From a virus: a stretch of DNA of 24,554 bases. Under the pieces are notes generated by a model. That model was given only the letters and a program-made list of their open reading frames with translations. It searched no databases and was not told the origin of the DNA. This document shows, one piece after another, positions 15,568-23,036 of the stretch. The position numbers and the translations under genes are program-made. Every line of letters begins with the position of its first letter. Position 1 is the stretch's first letter. The stretch covers positions 1-24,554 of IMG/VR virus record IMGVR_UViG_3300036719_003345, one strand, 5' to 3'.

Positions 15568-16435
15568 TTCTATTTACTCCATCATGATCACGAATTTCTT
15601 TATCCATATGAATGTATTCCAATTCAGGGGAATTTATCAAAGTTATCGCTGCAATCGAACTTCTAGTTAACATAGCTGTCTTGCATTTACTCAAACACAA
15701 AACTTCAAGTAGGATATTATCTATCAGTCTTTCTTGATGCATTGAATATTGAAAATAATTATATTTTGGCGACCAGCCTTCATGGATAGGAACTTTATTT
15801 GTGCTTCTAATTACATGATCAAAATAAAATACTTTATCTTTAAAAATATTTTTTACAATATCAACATATTCCTGCTCGTCGCTCATGACAAATATTTTTG
15901 AGTGCTTTGCCTGAGAAAAAGCAGTATCTATTTTTTTGATAATAGATTCAATTGTCAGCTTTTTTCCATGCAAATGCGAATCTGTTCCTCTAATATGAAC
16001 TCCCAGATATTCTGAAAAGTTAATACTTTTTGTAAATGATTCTATCATTTTAACTATATTATCAGATAATGTAAAATTATTTTTCCATGTTTGATTAAAT
16101 TTTTGCCTGTATTCTGGCAACATCATTCCATCATAATCTACAATAGATGCCATATTAAAATATTGTTCGGCGGAAGGTGGAATGTTTATTAATTCATCTT
16201 TGCCTTCAGTTTGTAGAATGTTATTAATATTATTAAGTGTTTTTGCATCATTAAAAACATAAAACCAAGGAGAATATTTGTTGTAGATATTATAATATCT
16301 AAACATTTCATTTTTATCTAAATAAAAATTTACATTATTGGTTTCGCAATAGTTAACTAAACCTATTAGCTGATATAGGGTAGCACAAAAACCATTCCTA
16401 CATGTTTTTAATGTAATACTTTTTGGTTTATTCAT
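15548..16435 (-). CDS. NodZ/O-fucosyltransferase-like enzyme (HxRxxD type)
   Basis: The 295-aa product has an N-terminal segment CRNGFCATLYQLIGLVNYCE, comparable to the 'G..N.l..l..al..A' opening of fucosyltransferases. The donor-binding motif is GVHIRGTD (H147, R149, D152), followed by FSQAKHSKIFVMSDEQEY. The C-terminal LTRSSIAAITLINS gives the closing Ser-rich loop. This fits the alpha-1,2/alpha-1,6/O-fucosyltransferase superfamily (GT11, GT23, NodZ, GT65), nearer to NodZ-type than to the classical GT11 two genes downstream. It should use GDP-fucose. The gene overlaps the 98-aa upstream gene by 8 nt. Confidence 0.78.
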   Translation of the reverse strand: MNKPKSITLKTCRNGFCATLYQLIGLVNYCETNNVNFYLDKNEMFRYYNIYNKYSPWFYVFNDAKTLNNINNILQTEGKDELINIPPSAEQYFNMASIVDYDGMMLPEYRQKFNQTWKNNFTLSDNIVKMIESFTKSINFSEYLGVHIRGTDSHLHGKKLTIESIIKKIDTAFSQAKHSKIFVMSDEQEYVDIVKNIFKDKVFYFDHVIRSTNKVPIHEGWSPKYNYFQYSMHQERLIDNILLEVLCLSKCKTAMLTRSSIAAITLINSPELEYIHMDKEIRDHDGVNRNENRSS

Positions 16436-16724
16436 AATTAATAAATTTATTAGAATATTCTAACAAATCTTCAGAATTGGTCAAGATATAATCAAAACGA
16501 GATTCTACTTCAGCAAGATTCTGTAATGCAAATTCAGTCATCACAGGATCATCTATGAAGGCTAAAGTTGTCTTAGTCTTATCTTTGCTATAGAGAAATA
16601 CAGCTTCATCTATACCTCTACCCCAATAGACCTCTACTGGCTTGGTAACATTTCTCTTATTTAAAAACTTGTAAACGACCTCTTTTATGTCGAGGGGCAT
16701 ATAATCTTCATTACAAATATACAT
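16428..16724 (-). CDS. Unknown 98-aa protein following regA
   Basis: The ATG overlaps the regA stop by one base (TAATG), so it is likely translated with regA. The product begins MYICNEDYMPLDIKEVVYKF and ends FDYILTNSEDLLEYSNKF. The latter resembles the 'FD.ilT..eeLL' segment found at the end of the N-terminal half of GT10-type and similar glycosyltransferases, where the acceptor domain passes to the donor domain. It could therefore be the remaining N-terminal part of a broken glycosyltransferase, or an independent small phage protein. No catalytic motif is visible. In T4 the gene after regA is DNA polymerase (43); this protein has no similarity to it. Confidence 0.7.
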   Translation of the reverse strand: MYICNEDYMPLDIKEVVYKFLNKRNVTKPVEVYWGRGIDEAVFLYSKDKTKTTLAFIDDPVMTEFALQNLAEVESRFDYILTNSEDLLEYSNKFINYE

Positions 16725-17134
16725 TATTTTTTACCGATATGATATTTTTGAATTAAAGTCCAATCCTTCTTTTCCGAATGGGGAAGAATCTTGATCTGAT
16801 TGATCCCCAACTGTGGTTCTTTGTATTTATCTGGATTTGTGGGATGAATAAGTCCCCATTCGGTAAGAAGTTTCACTATTACATTTCTTCTGCCAAGATC
16901 ATTCTCATCCATATCGCTCTTCAAGCCATCAAGAACAAACATCTCCTTGAAGTGCATGATTGCGTATCTTCCTCTCTTGTGCAGAATATGACATGATTGA
17001 TAAAGCTTCTTTTCTTGCTTGGAAGAAACTCCTAATCGAGTTAGTGTTTCCTTTACCTTTAAAAAGTCTTGCTCAGACTTTAGCTTTACTTCTACGCCTA
17101 AACCTTGAAAAATATCCTCGTCAACTTCGCTCAT
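16724..17134 (-). CDS. regA: RegA translational repressor
   Basis: Residues from EVKLKSEQDFLKVKETLTRLG onward align closely with T4 RegA, including LYQSCHILHKRGRYAIMHFKEM and the ending WTLIQKYHIGKK. RegA is a small RNA-binding protein that blocks translation of many early phage mRNAs, including its own and the clamp and clamp-loader genes, by competing with ribosomes at start sites. I choose ATG 17132-17134 (MSEVDEDIFQGL), since GGAG lies 5 nt upstream. The TTG at 17149 would put the Shine-Dalgarno inside the gene. The 136 aa include about 14 extra N-terminal residues relative to T4 RegA (122 aa). The gene directly follows gp62, as in T4. Confidence 0.93.
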   Translation of the reverse strand: MSEVDEDIFQGLGVEVKLKSEQDFLKVKETLTRLGVSSKQEKKLYQSCHILHKRGRYAIMHFKEMFVLDGLKSDMDENDLGRRNVIVKLLTEWGLIHPTNPDKYKEPQLGINQIKILPHSEKKDWTLIQKYHIGKK

Positions 17135-17152
17135 AATATCTCCATACAAGGA

Positions 17153-17160
17153 TATTTATT
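17153..17160 (-). promoter_or_regulatory. Possible late-type box (AATAAATA) before regA
   Basis: The minus strand reads AATAAATA at the gp62 stop codon, 18 nt before the regA ATG. A start about 6 nt past it would leave a leader of some 13 nt that still holds the GGAG of regA. It fits the loose NATAAATA form but not the strict consensus. RegA is normally needed early, so the match could be chance. Confidence 0.25.
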
Positions 17161-17527
17161 AAATTTTAAATGTTTCTACATGCTTTACGATAGCATCCTT
17201 TTGTTCTTGGGTCAAAAGAACCTCATATTCACATGCTTTACGATAGGAGACATCGTAATACTTGATAATAGCCTGAATTACATCGCTCTTATCCTTCTTG
17301 GCCCATCCGCTGAACCGCTTTCGCTTACGGACAGCCAATCTATAGTAATCGTACTGCATCCTTTTGTCTAGGAATGGATACTTGTTCATTTCGTTGGCAT
17401 AGGCCACGGTATCCATGAAATAGGAAAGGGATTTGTTGACTATAAAAGGAACATAATCCCGACCATCTTGGTCCAGAATATCTTCCTTAGTATAGTTGAT
17501 GGATTCTAGAACCTTTCCTAGATTCAT
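17159..17527 (-). CDS. 62: Clamp loader small subunit gp62
   Basis: The 122-aa protein starts MNLGKVLESINYTKEDIL and contains VRKRKRFSGWAKKDK and AIIKYYDVSYRKACEYEVLL, segments shared with gp62 of T4-like marine phages. It forms the clamp loader with four copies of gp44 and opens the gp45 ring at primer-template junctions. It is clearly shorter than T4 gp62 (187 aa), as in marine relatives. ATGA overlap with gene 44 implies translational coupling, which in T4 sets subunit ratio. Identification rests partly on its fixed position between 44 and regA. Confidence 0.87.
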   Translation of the reverse strand: MNLGKVLESINYTKEDILDQDGRDYVPFIVNKSLSYFMDTVAYANEMNKYPFLDKRMQYDYYRLAVRKRKRFSGWAKKDKSDVIQAIIKYYDVSYRKACEYEVLLTQEQKDAIVKHVETFKI

Positions 17528-18474
17528 TTGCTGATGCCCTTAAACTCGCAGTTCATCATGATCTCAACCATCATGGCTGTCAGATTGATCTCCTGATCGG
17601 CCACAAAAGCAGACTTGTATTGATACTCAGCAATGATGGTAATTGCTTGCGGAATGCTGCTTGGAACTAGCATCTCCTGTAGATTATCGTAAATCTTACG
17701 GAAGATATCCGTGCTATTATCCAGGTTCTTCACAATCCATTCACGAACAGACTTGAAGTTTTTTTGAGCCATGAAACCAATTAGCTTGGCAACATCAACA
17801 TCCTTGACTTCAGAGAGAATTCCAATGTCGATCTTTCCAGACACAGAATACCGCTGAAGTTCATTGATGATTCGCCTGAAGTCTGGGAAATGCTTGATTA
17901 CAAGTTGTCTAACTGCATTGTCATTGTATTCAATATTTTCAGCAGTTAGAATTTTGCAAGCTCGCTTGTACATTTCAAGACCGAGCGTGGAGTTTTCTCC
18001 TGATTGAATATTGAAGTTGATCTCTGTGCAGCGAGAGTGAAGAGGTTCAATGATTCGATACTTCCAGTTACAGGTCATGATGAATCGGCAGTTGGCTGCA
18101 AATTCCTCGATGGCCCCGCGCAGAGCAGGCTGAATGCTCTGGGCATTGGAGTAATCGAACTCGTCTAGAATCACTACCTTCTTGGCATCGGTCAATGATA
18201 CAGTGCTAGCAAAGCCACGAATCTTTGTTCGCAGAGTATCAATATTCCCATCCTCTGAGCAGTTGATGAGAATGTAATCGCACCCAAGATCATTGCATAG
18301 GGCCTTGGCAACGGTGGTCTTACCGCATCCGGGCTTACCAACAAACATCATGTTCTGCAATTCACCACCCTTTACCATTTCGCTAAAGGTGGCTTTTAGT
18401 TCCTTTGGAAGAACACAATCAGATAGCGTCTGGGGTCGATACTTCTCGACCCACAGGTACTGGTCAGTTGTCAT
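17524..18474 (-). CDS. 44: Clamp loader large subunit gp44 (AAA+ ATPase)
   Basis: The 316-aa product opens with EKYRPQTLSDCVLP, the classic start of clamp loader subunits. It has Walker A GKPGCGKT (residues 46-53), Walker B VVILDEFDY (D104, E105), a sensor 1 region FIMTCNWKYRI and the SRC motif LHSRCTEINF (147-149), which supplies the arginine finger to the neighbouring subunit. The C-terminal part (about 230-316) is the collar domain. The ATPase loads the gp45 sliding clamp for DNA synthesis and for late transcription. It starts 2 nt after gene 45 and overlaps gene 62. Length matches T4 gp44 (319 aa). Confidence 0.97.
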   Translation of the reverse strand: MTTDQYLWVEKYRPQTLSDCVLPKELKATFSEMVKGGELQNMMFVGKPGCGKTTVAKALCNDLGCDYILINCSEDGNIDTLRTKIRGFASTVSLTDAKKVVILDEFDYSNAQSIQPALRGAIEEFAANCRFIMTCNWKYRIIEPLHSRCTEINFNIQSGENSTLGLEMYKRACKILTAENIEYNDNAVRQLVIKHFPDFRRIINELQRYSVSGKIDIGILSEVKDVDVAKLIGFMAQKNFKSVREWIVKNLDNSTDIFRKIYDNLQEMLVPSSIPQAITIIAEYQYKSAFVADQEINLTAMMVEIMMNCEFKGISK

Positions 18475-18476
18475 GA

Positions 18477-19187
18477 TTAGCTCCCGCTGTTACTGCTAGA
18501 TTCTAGGGCGATCCAATAGGTCAGATTTAGATTCTTTGAAGTAAACTTGCTGATAACCTTGCTTCCGATTTGGACATCGTAAGAGCCAGGAATCATCTTG
18601 AGGTTTTCCATCTTTAGACGGAACTCAAAATCATCATCAAAATCAGAATCTAGGCAGTCTTCGGTGCTTCCAAGGCTGATTGAGTAGGTGTTTGTGGTGC
18701 TGTCCTTGACATCACAGACCTTGGCAAATACCTCCCCGTCCTCAGCGTAGATCGACATATCAGCGACCTGAAGGACTCCAGAAGCCTTCTGAAGCTCGTT
18801 CAGCTTCTTGTCCGACAGGCTGAATTCTAGAACCACAGATGGCATCGTAAGGGCTTTTGGTGGGTTGCTGGTGATCAGCTTTGGCTCACAGTAGAAGTAC
18901 TTGACCGAAGACCCGGTATCGTTCGAAATTTCAAGATACTTATCGTGGAACTCCAGTTCCGGGTTTTCAAATAGCGACAGAATACCGAGGAACTGGGATA
19001 GATCCCAGATACCAAATTCCTGGTCAAATGTCTCCTCTACCGTGGCTTCAGCCACAATATTCTTATAAGAAGACATTGTAGCAAGCTTGTTTCCGGGGCG
19101 AATCAACAGATTGCTGTTGATCGTTGAGAAGTTCTTCAGGATCTGAAGAGTGGGCTTGCTGAGAGTTAGTTTAGTTGTTGTTTTCAT
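18477..19187 (-). CDS. 45: Sliding clamp gp45
   Basis: Start ATG 19185-19187 (MKTTTKLTLSKPTLQILKNF) matches the T4 gp45 opening and has AAGGTG about 11 nt upstream. The TTG at 19208 would place this site within the gene. The 236-aa product shows FATINS-like FSTINSNLLIRPG, WDLSQFLGILSLFENPELEF and MKMQPGNY-like LKMIPGSYDVQIGSK, which line up with T4 gp45 (228 aa). It forms a trimeric ring that tethers polymerase to DNA and is also the mobile activator of gp55-dependent late promoters. Acidic, as expected, with a Ser/Gly-rich tail. GC looks clearly higher than in the island. Confidence 0.95.
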   Translation of the reverse strand: MKTTTKLTLSKPTLQILKNFSTINSNLLIRPGNKLATMSSYKNIVAEATVEETFDQEFGIWDLSQFLGILSLFENPELEFHDKYLEISNDTGSSVKYFYCEPKLITSNPPKALTMPSVVLEFSLSDKKLNELQKASGVLQVADMSIYAEDGEVFAKVCDVKDSTTNTYSISLGSTEDCLDSDFDDDFEFRLKMENLKMIPGSYDVQIGSKVISKFTSKNLNLTYWIALESSSNSGS

Positions 19188-19208
19188 AATATAAAATTCA
19201 CCTTTCAA

Positions 19209-19370
19209 TCAGGTATTGTCCTGCAAATAGTCGAAAAAGTCAAGGCTCCCGTCACGCAAATCATGCATCAATTTCTTCGTGGCATGACGCAAATCACGAA
19301 GTTTTTTCTTTCTAAAGAATCTTGCGAGTTTTCTGGCCCGAATTATTTTCCAAAGTGGATGTTTTTTCAT
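19209..19370 (-). CDS. Small basic 53-aa protein between gp46 and gp45
   Basis: ATG 19368-19370 overlaps the stop of the 101-aa gene (ATGA) and the TGA ends 21 nt before the gp45 ATG. The product begins MKKHPLWKIIRARKLARFF, and the rest is helical with many Arg/Lys (RKKKLRDLRHATKKL) and a Phe/Tyr/Asp-rich end (SLDFFDYLQDN). In T4 the region between 46 and 45 carries rpbA and small genes; this protein is too short to be RpbA and I do not recognise it. The strong positive charge would suit nucleic acid or polymerase binding, which is only a guess. Tight packing supports its reality. Confidence 0.7.
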   Translation of the reverse strand: MKKHPLWKIIRARKLARFFRKKKLRDLRHATKKLMHDLRDGSLDFFDYLQDNT

Positions 19371-19672
19371 AAGATACCTACCCAAGAATACGAGTTGTTG
19401 TCATAGACATATTCATACAACATACCAACGGTTGTATTAAACCATCTCTGACCAACAACTGGCTCGTAGGGGGCGGAAGCTCCAACATGCACTCCTGCGG
19501 AGTTGAGAAGCCTCCAGCCCCTTGTTTCGCCGTGTTCGGGAGAAAATCCACTTGTTTCAAAAGATGCAACATAATACTTGCCCTCTTTTTCTACAATGCT
19601 CCCGTACTCGTATACCTTGAGTGTACCGTCTGGATTAGCAATCTTAAATTTTCCTTTAAAATTGAGATCCAT
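19367..19672 (-). CDS. Small beta-rich protein with chitin-binding-like and fibre-tip-like modules
   Basis: The ATG overlaps the gp46 stop by one base (TAATG). The 101-aa product has two parts. Residues about 20-55 (YEYGSIVEKEGKYYVAS followed by G.SPEHGETRGWRLL) follow the pattern of a type 5/12 carbohydrate-binding module: 'Y..G..V...gk.Y.A.....g..P......W..l'. Residues 64-101 (GASAPYEPVVGQRWFNT then LYEYV and WVGIL) repeat the C-terminal module of the collagen-like fibre in this window. It has no catalytic motif. Its location within recombination and replication genes is unexpected for a virion or sugar-binding protein. Confidence 0.75.
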   Translation of the reverse strand: MDLNFKGKFKIANPDGTLKVYEYGSIVEKEGKYYVASFETSGFSPEHGETRGWRLLNSAGVHVGASAPYEPVVGQRWFNTTVGMLYEYVYDNNSYSWVGIL

Positions 19673-21387
19673 TAGTTTTGTACCAGTTTGCTAAAATTGT
19701 TTTTCTTTTCTAGAGTAACCGTATTCTTGAACTTATCATGTAGTTGATCTGTCTTGTGGCTTATTACAAAGACATTACAACCCTTCTTCAGGCCGTTGAG
19801 CAACTTCATAAGTTCATCGGTTCCGATAGAATCCAGCGAAGAATCAAATACTTCGTCAAGGATGAGTAGGTTGCAGTGAAGACTGTTCTTCATTCTTGCA
19901 ACTTCTCGCCATGCTAGGAGCAGAGAAATGTCGATTCTCATCTTTTCTCCTTCACTGAAACTCAAATATGAAAATTCGTCACGATGCCTACTTTCAATCT
20001 TTTCATTAAATTCACCGTCAAGATTGAACTTCACGAAGAATCCCATGTTACTGAGGTTCTTATTCACTAACTTATTTATAATCGGAAGATAGTGATTTAT
20101 AATCTTTCCCTTGATTCCACTATCTTTCAAGAGATCCACTACAAGTTCGTGATCATTTTGTTGCTTTTCAAGAGAGATCAAAGCAGTTTCTTTTACTTTC
20201 TTCTCAATTTTAACAGATTCTAACTGTTCTTTTGTAGAAGCTATCTGATCTTCGTTTACAGAACACTTATCAGCTTCATAGCCAGCCTTTACCTTTTCTA
20301 GACTAGCCACTTCTCGTTCAAGTGACTTGACCTCTCTAACAAGCTCTTTAATTCGTTCTTGGACTTCTTTGCTCTTAGTTAAAATATCGTTATGCCAAGC
20401 TATTGAATTAATAATCTCTTCTGCATTGGTTCCTAGTTTGGCTAGTTTATTCTTCTTAGCCGAAACAATAGAACATTTATGGGATTCTTCAATGGCTTGC
20501 TTACAAGTTGGGCAAGTCTCATTATTATTAAAGAATTCCAGTTCTTCATTTATGGTATTGATATTAACAGTAAGATCGGCCTTCTTCTCTCTCAAAAGAG
20601 CCAAATCTTCGTCTGTAATCTTATATTGTTCTAGCTTCTTACCTTCCTGAAGGATTTCTTTGTTTAAAATCTTAATTTTTCGTTTAGATCCATCAATCTC
20701 TTCAGTCGCCTCTTTAATTTTATTTTCCAACATTTCAAGGCTCTTCTCCATGTTGGATTGTAAATTTTTGAGATTAGTTTCATAAAGTTTTATCTTTTCG
20801 TCTATAACTCTTTGGTCAAGCTTATTAATCTTAATACTCTCCCTTATCTGTGAAAGCTTGCCCTTTAGTATCAAGTTCATTGACGAGAAGACATCAATAT
20901 CTAGGATAGTTTCGATGACCTGGCGACGATCAGCCGGAGGTAATTCCATGAAAGGAACGAACGAAGATTTACCAAGAATAATGACTTGCATGAAAGTCTT
21001 TCTATTCATCTTGAGTATCTGATTCTCAAGCATATCTTGGTAATCTTTAGTCTTGGCTGCTTGCTCTATCATCTCCCCATTCTTATAGATCTCAAAGATC
21101 TTTGGAGCAAGGCCGCGCCGAATCATATACTCAGTCTTGTTGATCTCAAACTCTAGTTCGACTAGGCACTTACCTTTATTTACGCTATTTACAAGTTGCG
21201 GTATATTGATGTTTCTAAAAGGATTGCCAAAGAGGGCAAATGTAATTGCATCAAGAAACGCAAACGACTTACCGTTTCCGTTTGATCCGCTGACAAGAGT
21301 TGTTTGACTTTTCTGGAAATCAATCTCAGAAAAGGTGTTTCCAAATGAGCCGAAATTCTTGAATTTAATCTTTTTAAAGTTAATCAT
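19672..21387 (-). CDS. 46: Recombination endonuclease subunit gp46 (Rad50-like)
   Basis: The 571-aa SMC/Rad50-type ATPase has Walker A GSNGNGKS (residues 34-41), a Q-loop region with FMQVIILGKSSF, a long coiled coil (about 180-440) interrupted by the zinc hook CPTC at 292-295, the signature YLSFSEGEKMRIDISLLL, Walker B LLILDEVFDSSLD and the switch histidine in VISHK. With gp47 it resects double-strand ends to start recombination-dependent replication, and degrades host DNA. Length matches T4 gp46 (560 aa). Overlaps the gp47 end by 8 nt. Confidence 0.97.
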   Translation of the reverse strand: MINFKKIKFKNFGSFGNTFSEIDFQKSQTTLVSGSNGNGKSFAFLDAITFALFGNPFRNINIPQLVNSVNKGKCLVELEFEINKTEYMIRRGLAPKIFEIYKNGEMIEQAAKTKDYQDMLENQILKMNRKTFMQVIILGKSSFVPFMELPPADRRQVIETILDIDVFSSMNLILKGKLSQIRESIKINKLDQRVIDEKIKLYETNLKNLQSNMEKSLEMLENKIKEATEEIDGSKRKIKILNKEILQEGKKLEQYKITDEDLALLREKKADLTVNINTINEELEFFNNNETCPTCKQAIEESHKCSIVSAKKNKLAKLGTNAEEIINSIAWHNDILTKSKEVQERIKELVREVKSLEREVASLEKVKAGYEADKCSVNEDQIASTKEQLESVKIEKKVKETALISLEKQQNDHELVVDLLKDSGIKGKIINHYLPIINKLVNKNLSNMGFFVKFNLDGEFNEKIESRHRDEFSYLSFSEGEKMRIDISLLLAWREVARMKNSLHCNLLILDEVFDSSLDSIGTDELMKLLNGLKKGCNVFVISHKTDQLHDKFKNTVTLEKKNNFSKLVQN

Positions 21388-22432
21388 CTATGGTAAGGGA
21401 TTCTTGATAAAGATCTTTAATGATGTTCTTAATATCGTCCTTGTTCGTGATCTCGGATAGATCATCTATCTCTTTGCAGATCATCGTTATTGTATCCATA
21501 TTCATATCAATATCAATAGACGAATAATTTATTTCAATTTCTTCGTCTACTACAGTTACATCATATGGTTTGGCTTCATTCAGCTTCGTCATGAACTTTT
21601 CGTAAAATACTGGCTTATTTCTTCTCTGGACAATCAGCCGCACATACTTATCTTTGAAACTCGGAAAGTCAAGTTTCTCAAGTTCATCAGATAGAGAATC
21701 ATCATAAACAATTCTATGAAACAACTCTTCTGTGTTTTGGATAAATTCTAGATCTCTAGTCTTGGTATCAAAGACATGAAATCCTTTTCGTTCGTTGACA
21801 TCTGTAAATCCCATTTGATACTGAGTACCAAGATATTCGATATTCTTGTGTCTTGATTTTAGGTGGAAATGCCCAGACATAACAGTTTCAAACTTATCGA
21901 ACATTTCTCTTTGAAGTCCGGTATCATGATATACCCCACGAAGAACTTCAAATCCAACGATCTCAAAGTGGCCTAATAGAATATGAGCTTTTGTGTTCTT
22001 TATGAATTCAACACAGGCATCCATATTATCTTCGCACATCCAGGGAACAGCACCAATAGAAACATCTGGGTATATAAGTTCCTTTGGTTCATTTACCACT
22101 TCAATATGAAAATACTTTTCAAGAAGTTCTTGTGGAGAATTAGTTTTATTTGTATTCCTAAAATAGGTATCGTGGTTGCCGATAATTATTTGCATCGACA
22201 TACCCATTTTTTCCATAGGTTCAATAACGCGAGTACGGACTTGATTCAGAGTATTAAAATTAACATATTTACGACGATCAAAGAAATCTCCAAGATGGAT
22301 CACATGATCAATATTATGTTTTACACAATATGGAAAAAACTGTTTTTCAAAGAACTGAATAAAATGTTCTAAAAGAACTGGAGAATCATTCTTTGCGCCA
22401 AAATGAGTATCGTTAATTATTGCAATTTTCAT
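21380..22432 (-). CDS. 47: Recombination endonuclease subunit gp47 (Mre11-like)
   Basis: The 350-aa metallophosphoesterase shows all five Mre11 motifs: NDTHFG (D8, H10), GDFFDRR (D49), GNHD (85-88), LLGHFE (H155) and SGHFHLK (187-190). These coordinate two manganese ions for nuclease action. It pairs with gp46. Residues after about 230 form the capping and Rad50-binding part. The ATG overlaps the gp55 stop (ATGA). T4 gp47 is 339 aa, so the length is normal. Confidence 0.97.
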   Translation of the reverse strand: MKIAIINDTHFGAKNDSPVLLEHFIQFFEKQFFPYCVKHNIDHVIHLGDFFDRRKYVNFNTLNQVRTRVIEPMEKMGMSMQIIIGNHDTYFRNTNKTNSPQELLEKYFHIEVVNEPKELIYPDVSIGAVPWMCEDNMDACVEFIKNTKAHILLGHFEIVGFEVLRGVYHDTGLQREMFDKFETVMSGHFHLKSRHKNIEYLGTQYQMGFTDVNERKGFHVFDTKTRDLEFIQNTEELFHRIVYDDSLSDELEKLDFPSFKDKYVRLIVQRRNKPVFYEKFMTKLNEAKPYDVTVVDEEIEINYSSIDIDMNMDTITMICKEIDDLSEITNKDDIKNIIKDLYQESLTIDD

Positions 22433-23025
22433 TTGCGACTTTTTATTTTCTTTTTCTTCTTTTTAACTTTTGTGTCTTCGAATTTATTTACATCATTTTC
22501 TGAAAGACTAAAAATTTCTCTGAAGCTAACTGAACTATCTTTTGCAAAATAATTTTCTTTAAACCATCGATGAAATTTTTCATCGGCATTATCTTCCATT
22601 ATCTTATACTTGATATAAGACTGCTTCTTTTCTTTTTCTATGCGTCTTAAAAATGCAAAGTATATGATTTGGGTAAAATAAGAAAAGGGATTTTTTGATT
22701 TATTTGGATCAAAATTATGAGCATACATTAAGCAATTTTCTACCCCATCACCAACCATCTCTTCTCTATAGGGATAGTTCATAAAATTTGGTCTATAGGA
22801 AAGATGCTCTGCTATCTTTAAAAAAGATTCTGCTATGTAATCTGAAATAGGAGGTTTTTTTCTTCCAGATTCCTCAGCTGCATTATATCGTTTTTTCCAT
22901 TTTATCATCTCAGCCAAAAATTCTTTATTATCTACATAATGCGAATTTTCTTCTTCTTTTATTATTGGCTCTAAATCTGGTTCTATTATGTCATCAGATT
23001 CTTCTATTTTTTTCTTTTTTCTCAT
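22429..23025 (-). CDS. 55: Late sigma factor gp55
   Basis: The core YVDNKEFLAEMIKWKKRY, then EEMVGDGVENCLMYAHNFDP followed by NPFSYFTQIIYFAFLRRIEKEK, aligns with T4 gp55, which binds host RNA polymerase and recognises TATAAATA late promoters. I start at ATG 23023-23025 (MRKKKKIEESDD) rather than TTG at 23031, giving 198 aa. The N-terminus has about 25 extra charged residues compared with T4. The C-terminus ends KKKKKKIKSRK after DVNKFEDTK, where T4 gp55 has its hydrophobic clamp-binding tail, so that contact may differ here. No good Shine-Dalgarno was seen. It is followed directly by gene 47. Confidence 0.93.
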   Translation of the reverse strand: MRKKKKIEESDDIIEPDLEPIIKEEENSHYVDNKEFLAEMIKWKKRYNAAEESGRKKPPISDYIAESFLKIAEHLSYRPNFMNYPYREEMVGDGVENCLMYAHNFDPNKSKNPFSYFTQIIYFAFLRRIEKEKKQSYIKYKIMEDNADEKFHRWFKENYFAKDSSVSFREIFSLSENDVNKFEDTKVKKKKKKIKSRK

Positions 23026-23036
23026 TGCCAAATAAT

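Noticed and set aside
17135-17149. N-terminal extension of RegA from TTG at 17149
   Set aside because: GGAG lies 5 nt before ATG 17134, so the longer start is not needed.
19188-19208. N-terminal extension of gp45 from a TTG at 19208
   Set aside because: The ATG at 19187 has the AAGGTG ribosome site upstream and matches the T4 gp45 N-terminus; the extension would cover the ribosome site.
20073-20080. Perfect TATAAATA on the minus strand inside gp46
   Set aside because: It lies far inside a coding region with no start codon of a gene nearby; a few such matches are expected by chance in AT-rich DNA.
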